Shown: positions 11,130-19,424 of the stretch, one piece after another
Layout: each line of letters begins with the position of its first letter
How positions within the stretch are numbered: position 1 is the stretch's first letter
Source of the DNA: Amyloporia xantha
Taxonomy: Eukaryota; Basidiomycota; Agaricomycetes; Polyporales; Adustoporiaceae
Length of the DNA stretch: 64,000 nt
Reading direction: 5' to 3'
Assembly: GCA_036971615.1 (NCBI GenBank)
Contig: JAYKKR010000022.1
Coordinates: 62,001 to 126,000, forward strand
Translations under genes and position numbers: made by a program
Notes under the pieces: model-generated
The model's input: the letters and a program-made list of their open reading frames with translations, nothing else
Database searches by the model: none
Told to the model about the DNA's origin: nothing

Positions 11130-11441
11130 CCAATCTGCACAAAGAGTGAGGAGCGATGATGATTGCTCAGGTCCAAGGAGGTAAGATTTGTGTGCGGCAA
11201 CGGAACATGTGTGTGGGTGCAGGAGATAGAAATTCTCAGGATCACAGACAGAAGATAGATGCAGCCTGTGAGCGACTGAGGAGAGGATGGAGCCAGGCTC
11301 TCACAGGCTCTGTCTTTTGTCTGTGATCCTGAGAATTTCTATCTCCTGCACCCACACACATGTTCCGTTGCCGCACACAAATCTTACCTCCTTGGACCTG
11401 AGCAATCATCATCATCGCTCCTCACTCTTTGTGCAGATTGG
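11130..11441. mobile_element. Foldback (MITE-like) element with about 125-bp inverted arms
   Basis: The left arm begins CCAATCTGCACAAAGAGTGA at 11130 and the right arm ends with its reverse complement at 11441. The arms match almost perfectly for about 120-125 bases and then less well inward, so the whole 312-bp unit can fold into one long hairpin. No ORF of note. Target-site duplication is not clear (GGGCT left, ATCCA right). It is non-coding; any mobilising enzyme is unknown. Confidence 0.8.
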
Positions 11442-11798
11442 ATCCATTTACCATGTCCGACACTGACACATCTGTCCTGATGCCGCATCAGATCTCCCTA
11501 CGGTTTTTGCCTCTGCTCACTCAGTCTGCAACAATATATTATTGGCATCGTTACCATAATATTCTCGCAGCCTGGGCAATACCTCACCACATGCACGGCG
11601 AGCAGGCATAATAACCTAATTAACATAGTAATAATAACAACGAGGACAATTCTGTTTCAAGATTGAAACAGTTACATCAAGCTATCAATCAAATCTTCTA
11701 GATTGCGAATATTTATTGTGAAGTATTCGCATACTGGTTCGCAATGTAATGCATGGTGAACCCAATACCAACCCTCACCTATATAGAAAATACTATAT
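11442..11798. other. No gene recognised
   Basis: Mixed-composition then AT-rich sequence between the foldback element and the PLE. A short AAATCTTCTAGATT palindrome-like word and a TATATAGAAAATACTATATA inverted repeat are visible at about 11692 and 11781. The missing 3' part of the gene interrupted at 18382 is not found here. Confidence 0.4.
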
Positions 11799-12275
11799 AA
11801 TTAGCGCCGGGGTAACGTGACATAGTCACGTGACATGGGGCGTCTAATATACGCGCTCGATGATGTCATGTTCCAGGCCCGCCTGGGCCATGACGTCAGG
11901 GGTGGCACATGTGATTGCATGAATCACATGCACCGGCTCGGCTACTTCGGTGACTTATCGGACCGGCGGAACTCCGTCGGAATGACGTCACTCCTAATAA
12001 TAGGAGACAGGTCTAGACAATGACATCATAGTCCGAGTCCACCCGATAGCGGGATAATGCTATTGGCTCGGTCTCGTCGGCAACTATTAATAAGATATTA
12101 TGCCGTCGTACGATTCTCAAAGTCGTACGATGCGAGGTATTTCTCGCTTACCAAGATAGAGGGCCTGATGAGTCTATAAAAGACGAAATGGGTCGGTGTT
12201 GGATCCCCAGCACCTCATTGCCTTGCTCTGTCTCCCGCTCCTCAGCAACTTCCTCCGCTAAGGTCGCCTTCGGCT
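11799..12275 (+). repeat. 5' pseudo-LTR of the PLE (first part, before the intron)
   Basis: Identical by eye to 17864-18340. It contains CACGTGAC and TGACGTCA-like palindromes, a GTCGTACGA..TCGTACGAT inverted repeat near 12106-12132, and a hammerhead ribozyme. Identity with the 3' copy stops abruptly after GGCT at 12275 and resumes at 13587 (CCCATAGCTCCGTCG) for about 42 bases, ending at CCACCTAACC. Confidence 0.9.
12155..12232 (+). ncRNA. Hammerhead ribozyme (type I) in 5' pseudo-LTR
   Basis: Core CTGATGA (12165-12171), stem II GTCT/AGAC (12172-12175 with 12181-12184), GAAA (12185-12188). Stem III pairs ATGG (12188-12191) with TCAT (12215-12218), then GGTGTTGG (12195-12202) with CCAGCACC (12207-12214) around loop ATCC. 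Stem I pairs GGGC (12161-12164) with GCCT (12220-12223). Predicted cleavage falls after T12219. Hammerheads of this short form are established PLE features and are thought to process the element RNA. Confidence 0.9.
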
Positions 12276-13586
12276 GAAGACCCACGCGGGAATTGTAAGT
12301 TATGTGTAATGCGGGTGGCTCCTGCTTTCCGCCTCTGTGACGGGGGGGTCCCTTACTGCTCTAATAGCATGGGGTGGTAAGGTGCCGGGTTTTCGTCTGG
12401 CTTACTCCCTCCTTGAACATGTGGGTTACACCTCTGTCGATGCATCCGCTTCAGGTACGTGGGTCATTTGGCCGTGTGCGGTGGTCTGTCACACAGACAG
12501 TCAGGGACTCCGGTCCTTGGCTTATCTCCCGTGCAAGTCAGCGCAGCAGCTGGCGACATGTCCAAACTGTTCTGGAAAGCCCTAAAGGCTTAGGTACCGC
12601 CACTAGGGCGTAAGCCCTAGCGTGTAGACGCCTCTTACTCTGTCCCCAGTAGCCTGTCGAAGCGGTCTTAGGACCTGCGGGGCGAAACGGCGGTTAAAGC
12701 GCGCACTTTGATGGCACCGGTGGGAACCGGGTACGGTAATAATCCTAAGTATGAGCGATGGCGCGCCTTCTGGGTGTATACCCTGGGACGTTCGAAGCGA
12801 AATGGGTAATCAGCAGCCAACCAGCTTGGCGCGTTTATTCGCGTCGAGGTGAGGGGTTCAACGACTAGATGGATGTGGGCGGACCTCTGATTCTTGCCTC
12901 TGTGACGGGGATGGTATTCCTGGGGCGGCGTTTCCCGGGCAGCTGGCCTTAGTCCCGCAAGGGGCGACGGTTCGGCTCGAACTCCTCCCTTGAACAAGTA
13001 AGCAAGTCCGCTTAAGATATAGTCTATATAGCAGCGAAAGCTGTGGTAGTACGCTAAACACGATAAAACGGTGGTGTTGTAAGCGACGACGCATCACCGG
13101 GGGCTGTCTGCTTATGGGGTTCCTGCCCTGTCCCCTCGTGCCTGAACGACTACGCTGTATAAAGCCGGACGGAGGCTCACTGTTTTGGGTAAATCCGAAA
13201 CATGTCTTCGTTCGCCGGTAGTAGCTTGTGGTGTAACAGCCCTTTGCGAACCCGTGTCCACGTGACGAAAAGGCGGTGGCCCCTTAGCGAAGGGTCTTAA
13301 ATGGGAAGTGTCCCAGCACAGCCGAAGTAGGTCCGTAAAACCCTTGTTGGTCTCCCCTTAGTGAAGGGAGTTCGCAGTGACACTAGTCGCGCCAGCAGTT
13401 GTGGCCCCTTAGTGAAGGGTCTTAAACCGGCAGTAGCTGGGCAACCTTGTGGGTGGGATTTCCTGAGTTGTATGCGCTCAGAATACACGGAGATGACTTG
13501 TACAGTAACCGCGGCATGCCTAACTTCTCAACTGTGACCCGCCTGTGAAAGCAGGTGGTGAGGATGGAGTAAAGCCGTTATCCTTG
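12276..13586 (+). ncRNA. Group I intron inserted in the PLE 5' pseudo-LTR
   Basis: The 3' pseudo-LTR reads GGCT-CCCATAG with nothing between; the 5' copy has 1311 extra nucleotides exactly there. The 5' exon ends in T and the insert ends in G (13586), the group I rule. Core signals occur in order: P-like segment near 12553-12585 (CCAAACTGTTCTGGAAAGCCC region), Q-like AATCAGCAGCC (12808-12818), R with GACTA (12863-12867), S AAGATATAGTC (13014-13024). P7 pairs GACTA with TAGTC (13020-13024), and P8 pairs GCGGAC (12879-12884) with GTCCGC (13006-13011). A P6-like hairpin GGCGCG/CGCGTC follows Q. The 560 nt after S hold three CCCTTAGYGAAGGG hairpins. The internal guide sequence is not resolved. 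No homing endonuclease is recognised. It would self-splice from PLE RNA. Confidence 0.8.
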
Positions 13587-13673
13587 CCCATAGCTCCGTC
13601 GTCGCTTCGTCGCTCCACCACCTAACCATACCACCAACGACGCGCCCCCCGTTAAGTTCTTACATTTCTCACA

Positions 13674-16600
13674 ATGTCTTCGTTCAACTTCTCTGTTGGA
13701 ACCCCAGCCTTCCTCCGCGCCGTCTCTCCCCTTGCAGAAGCTTCTCGCATCAGCAACGTGGCGGCGCAGTCAGGCGAGGAGAGTAACACCTCCTTGCTAT
13801 ACGGCCGTCACACGGCGATTCTCGCGGCCAACACGGTCGATGAAGTCGTCTCCATGGTGTCTCCAGACTACCGTGACGTTCTCCGCGGCCCGCTCCTTGA
13901 GCTCGCCAAAACCGTCAGCAAGTGCTGTTCGGCGCGGTCCACTCTAGCAAAGTGGGAGCACCACAAGAGTGCCGGAACGTACCCTCAGCACCTCCGCGTC
14001 GCAAAGCCCGACCTTCAGCTCACGAAGGAGTACTCGGATTCGACGGGTGCCGCCGCGCACAAGAAGAAAATCTCGGATGACTGGGATAAGTACTTGAGCG
14101 GTACTTTGGAGGAGTCGATCCGGGCCAAGCGGGACGACGTAGCTCATTTAGAGGGACTTTTGGGTCGAGATGTGTTGTTCCAGCAGCTCGACAATATCGT
14201 TAAGCATCGGTGGCAGGTGGTGAAGACACAGGCCCTTGTACCGAAGCTCGTTGCTGCGCCCAACGACCCGAACGAGACAGTCGTCGACGGCTGGGAGGTG
14301 TCCCCTGTAGCGGTCGCCGCCTATCACGCCTGTCGAGAAGACTTGTCGGTCTTCGTCTTGCGCATCCAACGGCTCGTCGAGAGTCGTGATGCTGCGTCTC
14401 GCCTTAAGCAGGACGCCAAGAAGGAGATCGCTGCTGCCGCCGACGTCGAAATGGTCGATGTCTCTGACAACGCCGTCGCTGGTCCCGGGCCCTCTACTAT
14501 GGCCCTGATCAACAAAGCAGTCGATGCGCGGTATCACAAGCTCGCGGACAAACTCTCGAAGGAGTATGCGGCTAAGCAGAAGGTAAGTCCAGGCCCATCG
14601 CTTGGCACCAAAGCTTACACGCTAATGTCGTACCTAGAAGAATGGCGGGTCGACTCAGTCCAAGGGCAAAGGGAAGGAACTCCCTCGTCCCCCGGAGGTA
14701 AAAAGGTACATTCCTCCTCCTCCCCGCAGTCGTCAAAGAAGCGCGACTCAGGGATCTCTCAGCAGAAAGGCCAAGGCTATTCGCGCGGCGGGAGGGGTAA
14801 AGGCTCATCAGAAGAAGGAGCAGGCGAAGGAAAAGAAGGGGCGGGGAGGAAAGAAGGGTGGCAAGTAAGCGCGTACTATAACGATAACACATCGTTTACG
14901 CCGTTGTCAGAGGGTGAGGCTTTGTCTCGGACTTTTTCGTATCAATATGGACGTCCCTCTTCTCTCCCGGACTGGCTGCTTTCGGTCCCGCATCCTGTGG
15001 CTGTATCTTGTGTACTTTTAAATACTCCAGTTGATGTTCTGCGAGCGTCCCAATTTAAAAGTTACGTTCATCTGTCCACCGGTGTCTCTGTCCCCCGTGA
15101 GATACAATATCAGTTAAGTATAGGCATGAAATTCATGTTCTATTCGCCTTACAATCGTGAACTCATACGCGATGCATGGCGAGAGTTTAATCGTCGCATT
15201 CATTGGCGACTGTTTTTCCACTTGACCGATCAAAATCAGTGGTTTGATCCTGAGTATGAGGTGAAATCTGAGCATCTTGCGAAAAGAGTACCTCAGCTAC
15301 CGCACTATATCGAACAAGGACTTCTCAAAGGCAGGCTGTTCGTTAACAAAACGCTAGCCAATATGCCAGAGTCGCTGGAGTCGGAAGACCACCTTAAGCC
15401 GCTCGGTCCGAATCTCCGCCAAGTTCGAGACTTCTTGAAGGCTCACGACTATATTGTGACGCCTACAGACAAGAATCTGGGAATTGCGGTGTCAGAGCGC
15501 ACCTGGATCATCTCTCAAACCTTGGAGGTGCTGTCAAATGCTAAGGATTATCGACGCCTTAACAGATTAGCAGCCAACGAAATCCTTCGAGTAAAATGTG
15601 CAGAAATGAATGCGCTGGCAGACTTAACTGAGGTCTACCTTGCGCTTGAGGAGCCGTCTAACCTGTCAGACTTTTTGCGGTCTAAGATAACACCGGCAGG
15701 TTCGAGTAACCATCATATACCTATATTTTACGGTATACCTAAAATTCACAAATACCCTGTGAAGTTTAGGCCGATAATTCCATGTCACTCGGCCATTCAA
15801 AATCCTGCGGCTAAATTCGTTTCTAAAAAACTCAAACCGATTGTCGAATCGGCGCCAACCATTCTTCATGGTACCAAACACTTGGCGATAAAATTGAGTC
15901 AGTTGAAGTTGCGTCGAGACCGTCGCTGGTACATCGTTACTGGTGACGTCGTCGCGTTCTACCCAAACATTCCTTTGGACAAATGTCTGAATATTGTCAA
16001 CGAGCTTTATCTCGAACATTATTGGAGTGTGGATCCGGAACGCGGCGGAGCTGATCATGCAGCGAAGGTTCGAGAGATCTTTCGTCGCTGTCTCGAAGTC
16101 GGCAACACTAGACTGCTTACACAGTTTCAAGGTGTTCTATATGAACAATTGCGCGGCCTAGCAATGGGCGTAGCGGACTCACCGGATCTAGCTAATCTGT
16201 ATGGTTGGTGGTTCGAGCGCAAATGTGATATAATGAATAACGACTTAGTCCCTTTCTACGGTCGTTACATCGATGATTGTCTCGCAATTGTCTACGCTTC
16301 TAGTGAACAAGAGGCGCTTGATATTATCTCGTACAATATTCACTTCGATGGCTGTGTTATTGAGTGGAATGTGTCGCATCGGTCTCAGGTGTTCCTGGAC
16401 ATGACGCTCTACAAAGATGAATTTGATAGACTGCAGCACATGCCATACCGCAAAGCGGCATCCCACCAAGAAAGGATTCCATGGATATCTCATCACCCAC
16501 TCGACGTAAAGAGGGGTACCTTTATAGGGGAGATGTCACGGCTTGCCACCCTGAGTAGTACTAAGCATACTTACTTACAGGCCATGCAGGGCTTGGTCGC

Positions 16601-17234
16601 CCTGTACATGTGCAGGGGGTATCCCGAACAACTCGTGACTCATTGGCTGAAGAATAACATCTCAGAACGATGGGAAAAACGGCTCAGTGTACCGCGTGAC
16701 GGCGGTGAGCCTAAGGCGTCGCAAGGCGTTCTTGTACTGAAGTCTGAGTTTAACGAGGCATGGAACTACTTTCAAGCGAAAGAGCTTGGAGACGTCATCA
16801 CTGGATATTGGCGTGAGTGGTGCACACGTGCCGCCACAGGGGACTGGTCACCAGAATACCCGTACGAAGATGACAGATCGGGCAGAGCCTCGTTCGACTC
16901 GGCGTTGAAATTCCGTAGTTGGCATGTAGGCGAGGAAACCCAGTTTGTTGATATTCGTAAGACTGATATCCTTGACCGTCGCTGGTTAGTGTCTCGTAAA
17001 AGAACACGAAACCTAGCCGACATCGCAAGTGTCTGGAAAAAGATGATTCTCGAAAAGCTGGACGAGCGTGTCGTCAACGAACAATCTGCGGAAAGTTCGT
17101 CAATGGCGGCACCTAGTGTTCAAGGCGGCTCGCAGTTGCCCTTCACTCAGCCAGAGGAAGTCTCTGGGGTTTCTGATGAAGATACCATATATCTGCACCG
17201 TCACTCGCCGGACCCATTTGGGTGGGCGCATTAG
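13674..17234 (+). CDS. PLE ORF: N-terminal ORF1-like region fused to Penelope reverse transcriptase
   Basis: Uninterrupted 1186-aa frame. Residues 1 to about 300 are unrecognised and charged. Residues about 300-400 are low-complexity, rich in Lys, Gly and Ser. The reverse transcriptase follows: FYGIPKIHK at 685-693, GDVVAFYPNIP at 757-767 (first catalytic Asp 758), GLAMGVADSPDLANLYG, and YIDD at 865-868 (Asp 867 and 868), then a thumb-like region through SHHPLDVKRGTFIGEM. This motif set is the Penelope RT type, related to telomerase RT. The last 180 residues contain no GIY-YIG motif, so the protein should lack the PLE endonuclease. Start ATG 13674 follows the spliced 5' leader by 45 bases. 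An intron candidate at 14583-14637 would change the frame (see separate entry). No stop or frameshift is seen, so the copy could be active. Confidence 0.9.
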   Translation: MSSFNFSVGTPAFLRAVSPLAEASRISNVAAQSGEESNTSLLYGRHTAILAANTVDEVVSMVSPDYRDVLRGPLLELAKTVSKCCSARSTLAKWEHHKSAGTYPQHLRVAKPDLQLTKEYSDSTGAAAHKKKISDDWDKYLSGTLEESIRAKRDDVAHLEGLLGRDVLFQQLDNIVKHRWQVVKTQALVPKLVAAPNDPNETVVDGWEVSPVAVAAYHACREDLSVFVLRIQRLVESRDAASRLKQDAKKEIAAAADVEMVDVSDNAVAGPGPSTMALINKAVDARYHKLADKLSKEYAAKQKVSPGPSLGTKAYTLMSYLEEWRVDSVQGQREGTPSSPGGKKVHSSSSPQSSKKRDSGISQQKGQGYSRGGRGKGSSEEGAGEGKEGAGRKEGWQVSAYYNDNTSFTPLSEGEALSRTFSYQYGRPSSLPDWLLSVPHPVAVSCVLLNTPVDVLRASQFKSYVHLSTGVSVPREIQYQLSIGMKFMFYSPYNRELIRDAWREFNRRIHWRLFFHLTDQNQWFDPEYEVKSEHLAKRVPQLPHYIEQGLLKGRLFVNKTLANMPESLESEDHLKPLGPNLRQVRDFLKAHDYIVTPTDKNLGIAVSERTWIISQTLEVLSNAKDYRRLNRLAANEILRVKCAEMNALADLTEVYLALEEPSNLSDFLRSKITPAGSSNHHIPIFYGIPKIHKYPVKFRPIIPCHSAIQNPAAKFVSKKLKPIVESAPTILHGTKHLAIKLSQLKLRRDRRWYIVTGDVVAFYPNIPLDKCLNIVNELYLEHYWSVDPERGGADHAAKVREIFRRCLEVGNTRLLTQFQGVLYEQLRGLAMGVADSPDLANLYGWWFERKCDIMNNDLVPFYGRYIDDCLAIVYASSEQEALDIISYNIHFDGCVIEWNVSHRSQVFLDMTLYKDEFDRLQHMPYRKAASHQERIPWISHHPLDVKRGTFIGEMSRLATLSSTKHTYLQAMQGLVALYMCRGYPEQLVTHWLKNNISERWEKRLSVPRDGGEPKASQGVLVLKSEFNEAWNYFQAKELGDVITGYWREWCTRAATGDWSPEYPYEDDRSGRASFDSALKFRSWHVGEETQFVDIRKTDILDRRWLVSRKRTRNLADIASVWKKMILEKLDERVVNEQSAESSSMAAPSVQGGSQLPFTQPEEVSGVSDEDTIYLHRHSPDPFGWAH
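14583..14637 (+). other. Candidate frame-switching intron in the PLE ORF
   Basis: GTAAGT..CTAG, 55 nt, inside the open frame. If removed, ORF1 continues in another frame for 76 codons of very basic sequence (KGKGKELPRPPEVKR, then KKEQAKEKKGRGGKKGGK) and stops at TAA 14866-14868, giving a separate 379-aa ORF1. If kept, the 1186-aa ORF1-RT fusion is made. Both frames are open across the whole overlap. Confidence 0.5.
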
Positions 17235-17863
17235 TACCTGCGTTGGTGAAAACTGTAGCCAGCGTGTGGGAAAGTGTGTCTGCTAGCGAGTCAGCCAGCA
17301 TGTGGCTTTTATTTGTTATACTCTGGAGACTATTCTGTTCGCCCGTTGGCGGCCTCCTTTACATTCTCAGAAGTGTGGAAGGCGCATAACTGGGCCTGTG
17401 CCTCTCAGGGGAGGTGCCGCGAAAACGGAGTTGCCTCTGATGCATGGGGGGAGGGTACTACGACTACTCTTATGGATGAACTGACCCTGCGCGGCAGTCC
17501 TGCGACCGTTGTATAACTGATAATTTCATGTGCTGTAGCTGGCAGCCCGCGATTCGAATGGTAGTTCCTCACGAGCTCTCACTCAGTGTCTTTCAGCTGT
17601 TTGGGAAGGGGGGAGATCAGCAACTCTTTCGCACCTCACTTGCAATATCTTGTAAGTACTACGGTTTCTGTGTACACCGCAGACGGTATTAACCGAGGCG
17701 TTTTACCTAATTTAACCTAACCAGAACCTAACCTAACCGTATGTACATTCCTTAATCGGAAATACAATATTGCTGACTAATTGATGTCATATCAAAATAG
17801 TAACCTAACCGAACCTAACCTAACGGACCTAACGGTCCGGGCAAGGTGCGTAGTCCTTAATGC
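17235..17863 (+). repeat. PLE 3' untranslated region with degenerate CCTAA-type repeats
   Basis: No further ORF of note. From about 17700 to 17835 the words TAACCTAACC, CCTAACCTAACC and CCTAACGG recur in two clusters (17708-17730 and 17801-17835) separated by an AT-rich stretch. They resemble a degenerate C-rich telomere strand, although the usual fungal repeat CCCTAA is not perfect here. Confidence 0.6.
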
Positions 17864-18381
17864 AATTAGCGCCGGGGTAACGTGACATAGTCACGTGACA
17901 TGGGGCGTCTAATATACGCGCTCGATGATGTCATGTTCCAGGCCCGCCTGGGCCATGACGTCAGGGGTGGCACATGTGATTGCATGAATCACATGCACCG
18001 GCTCGGCTACTTCGGTGACTTATCGGACCGGCGGAACTCCGTCGGAATGACGTCACTCCTAATAATAGGAGACAGGTCTAGACAATGACATCATAGTCCG
18101 AGTCCACCCGATAGCGGGATAATGCTATTGGCTCGGTCTCGTCGGCAACTATTAATAAGATATTATGCCGTCGTACGATTCTCAAAGTCGTACGATGCGA
18201 GGTATTTCTCGCTTACCAAGATAGAGGGCCTGATGAGTCTATAAAAGACGAAATGGGTCGGTGTTGGATCCCCAGCACCTCATTGCCTTGCTCTGTCTCC
18301 CGCTCCTCAGCAACTTCCTCCGCTAAGGTCGCCTTCGGCTCCCATAGCTCCGTCGTCGCTTCGTCGCTCCACCACCTAACC
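17864..18381 (+). repeat. 3' pseudo-LTR of the PLE, lacking the group I intron
   Basis: Matches 11799-12275 and continues without interruption into CCCATAGCTCCGTCGTCGCT, the sequence found at 13587 in the 5' copy. It ends at CCACCTAACC about 18381, where it meets host sequence. This is the empty-site counterpart that defines the intron boundaries. Confidence 0.9.
18220..18297 (+). ncRNA. Hammerhead ribozyme in 3' pseudo-LTR
   Basis: Exact counterpart of the 5' ribozyme, offset by 6065 bases: CTGATGA at 18230-18236, GAAA at 18250-18253, predicted cleavage after T18284. Cleavage at both ribozymes would release an RNA spanning 12220-18284. Confidence 0.9.
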
Positions 18382-18388
18382 CTAACTT
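18374..18388. other. Telomere-like CCTAACCCTAAC at the PLE/host junction
   Basis: The last element bases (CCTAACC) run into CTAAC of the interrupted gene; read on the minus strand this is GTTAGGGTTAGG, two copies of the common fungal telomere repeat. This is the arrangement expected if element RNA was reverse transcribed from a G-rich 3' end. Confidence 0.6.
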
Positions 18389-19298
18389 CTCCGAGATCGC
18401 GATCTGGATCATGTTCCCCGCTAGCAGCCCACCGTGCTCGACGTTCAACTCCGCCAGCAGCCGAGTCGCCTCCATCTTGTTGATCGGCCGATCGTTCCAC
18501 TGGTGCGGAACGAACACCATCCCCAACTCCTTCGCGAGGAAGTCCAGCAACGGCACCCGCACATGCCCGTACAGCGCCTCCGAAATCTTCGCCTCCAGCT
18601 TCGCCACCTCCTCCCCGCGTTCCTTCGAGTCGTCCGTCAGCCCGATCGCGGTCGTCATCTTCCGCAACGCATTCTAGATCCCCGTGCGATCGAACGTCAA
18701 TATCACATCCAGCCCGATCATGTTAATCTTACGTACCTCCGATCTCTCCGCTTCCCTTTCCGCCTTCGTCTGCTCGTCTTCCTCCTCCGCGGCCTCCTCC
18801 TCCCCGTCCCCCTCCCCACTCTCCCCGTCCCCGTCGCTCACCTCCTGCGCCTTCTCCTTCCCCTTCCCCTTCCCCTTCGCCTTACCTTTCGCCTTCGCCT
18901 TACCTTTCTTCTTCCCCTTCGCCACAGGAACAACCTCCTCCTCCACCACCACATCATCCTCGTCCTCGTCCTCGTCGATGACTGCACCGACTTTCGACGG
19001 CCCAGCGATCGTCGCCTGCTTCACAGGCGGCGCAGCAGGCTTCGACTGCCGACGTGGCGGCGCATACCCCTGCGGCACCCCAGCACGCTGACCGCGCAGC
19101 GTGATCGGCCGACTCAGCTGTGTCACAGCCGGCACTGTCCACAGCGTTATCCATGCACACTCTCATAGGTATATGCTACTCACCTTCTCCTCCTCCTTCT
19201 CCTTCTCCAGAGCTGCTATCAATCTCCTCTATCTCAGGAGGATCCGGTTGCTTGCGGCGGCGGCCTCCTCCGGTTGTCGTTGCTTTCTTTGGAGGCAT
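18382..19298 (-). pseudogene. Lys/Glu-rich protein gene, 3' end truncated by the PLE
   Basis: Exon 1 starts at ATG 19298 (MPPKKATTTGGGRRRK) and ends at a GTGAGT donor; exon 2 starts PAVTQLSRPITLRG after a ..GGACAG acceptor. After RSE a GTACGT..CTAG intron leads to NALRKMTTAIGL. The protein has a proline/arginine-rich start, an acidic stretch (DEDEDEDD), KGK repeats, an EEAAEEEDE stretch, then a folded-looking segment (VPLLDFLAKELG, NKMEATRLLAEL, GNMIQIAISEKLG). The frame is lost at the PLE junction, and the missing part is not found left of the PLE. I do not recognise the family; nuclear localisation is only suggested by the basic tracts. Confidence 0.55.
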
Positions 19299-19424
19299 GG
19301 TACAGGTACGTCTCAGTCTCTGTGGAAGTCGAGGCGTATCGAACGACCAACGCAAACCAGCGCCCAGTCGATCGATACGATCACTCGACTCTCACAGTCA
19401 CATGCATCGCCCGCACGTGCCTTC

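Larger units (their letters stand above)
11799..18381 (+). mobile_element. Penelope-like retroelement (endonuclease-lacking, Coprina-like)
   Basis: About 6.6 kb element bounded by direct repeats offset by 6065 bases (ATTAGCGCCGGGGTAACGTG at about 11799 and 17864). It contains an ORF with a Penelope-type reverse transcriptase and a hammerhead ribozyme in each repeat, both hallmarks of PLEs. No GIY-YIG endonuclease is seen after the RT. I infer a relationship to Coprina, the endonuclease-deficient PLE group known from basidiomycetes near telomeres. The repeats show no nucleotide difference in my reading, so the insertion is recent. The left repeat carries an extra 1311 nt, annotated separately. 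Confidence 0.85.

Noticed and set aside
12276..13586. Ribosomal RNA fragment
   Set aside because: GC content and structure look rRNA-like, but the ordered Q, R and S elements with P7 and P8 pairing fit a group I intron better, and I recognise no rRNA landmark.
12295..13593. Ordinary spliceosomal intron using GTAAGT (12295) and CCCATAG (13593)
   Set aside because: The empty site in the 3' pseudo-LTR joins 12275 to 13587, not these GT-AG positions, and the insert carries group I core signals.
16500..17234. GIY-YIG endonuclease domain in the PLE protein
   Set aside because: No GIY or YIG pair or downstream catalytic pattern is visible in the last 180 residues.
11799..18381. LTR retrotransposon of gypsy or copia type
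   Set aside because: Repeats lack TG..CA ends, there is no protease or integrase, the RT is of Penelope type and the repeats contain hammerhead ribozymes.
18434..19168. 244-aa plus-strand ORF
   Set aside because: Leu/Arg/Pro shadow of the Lys/Glu-rich minus-strand gene.
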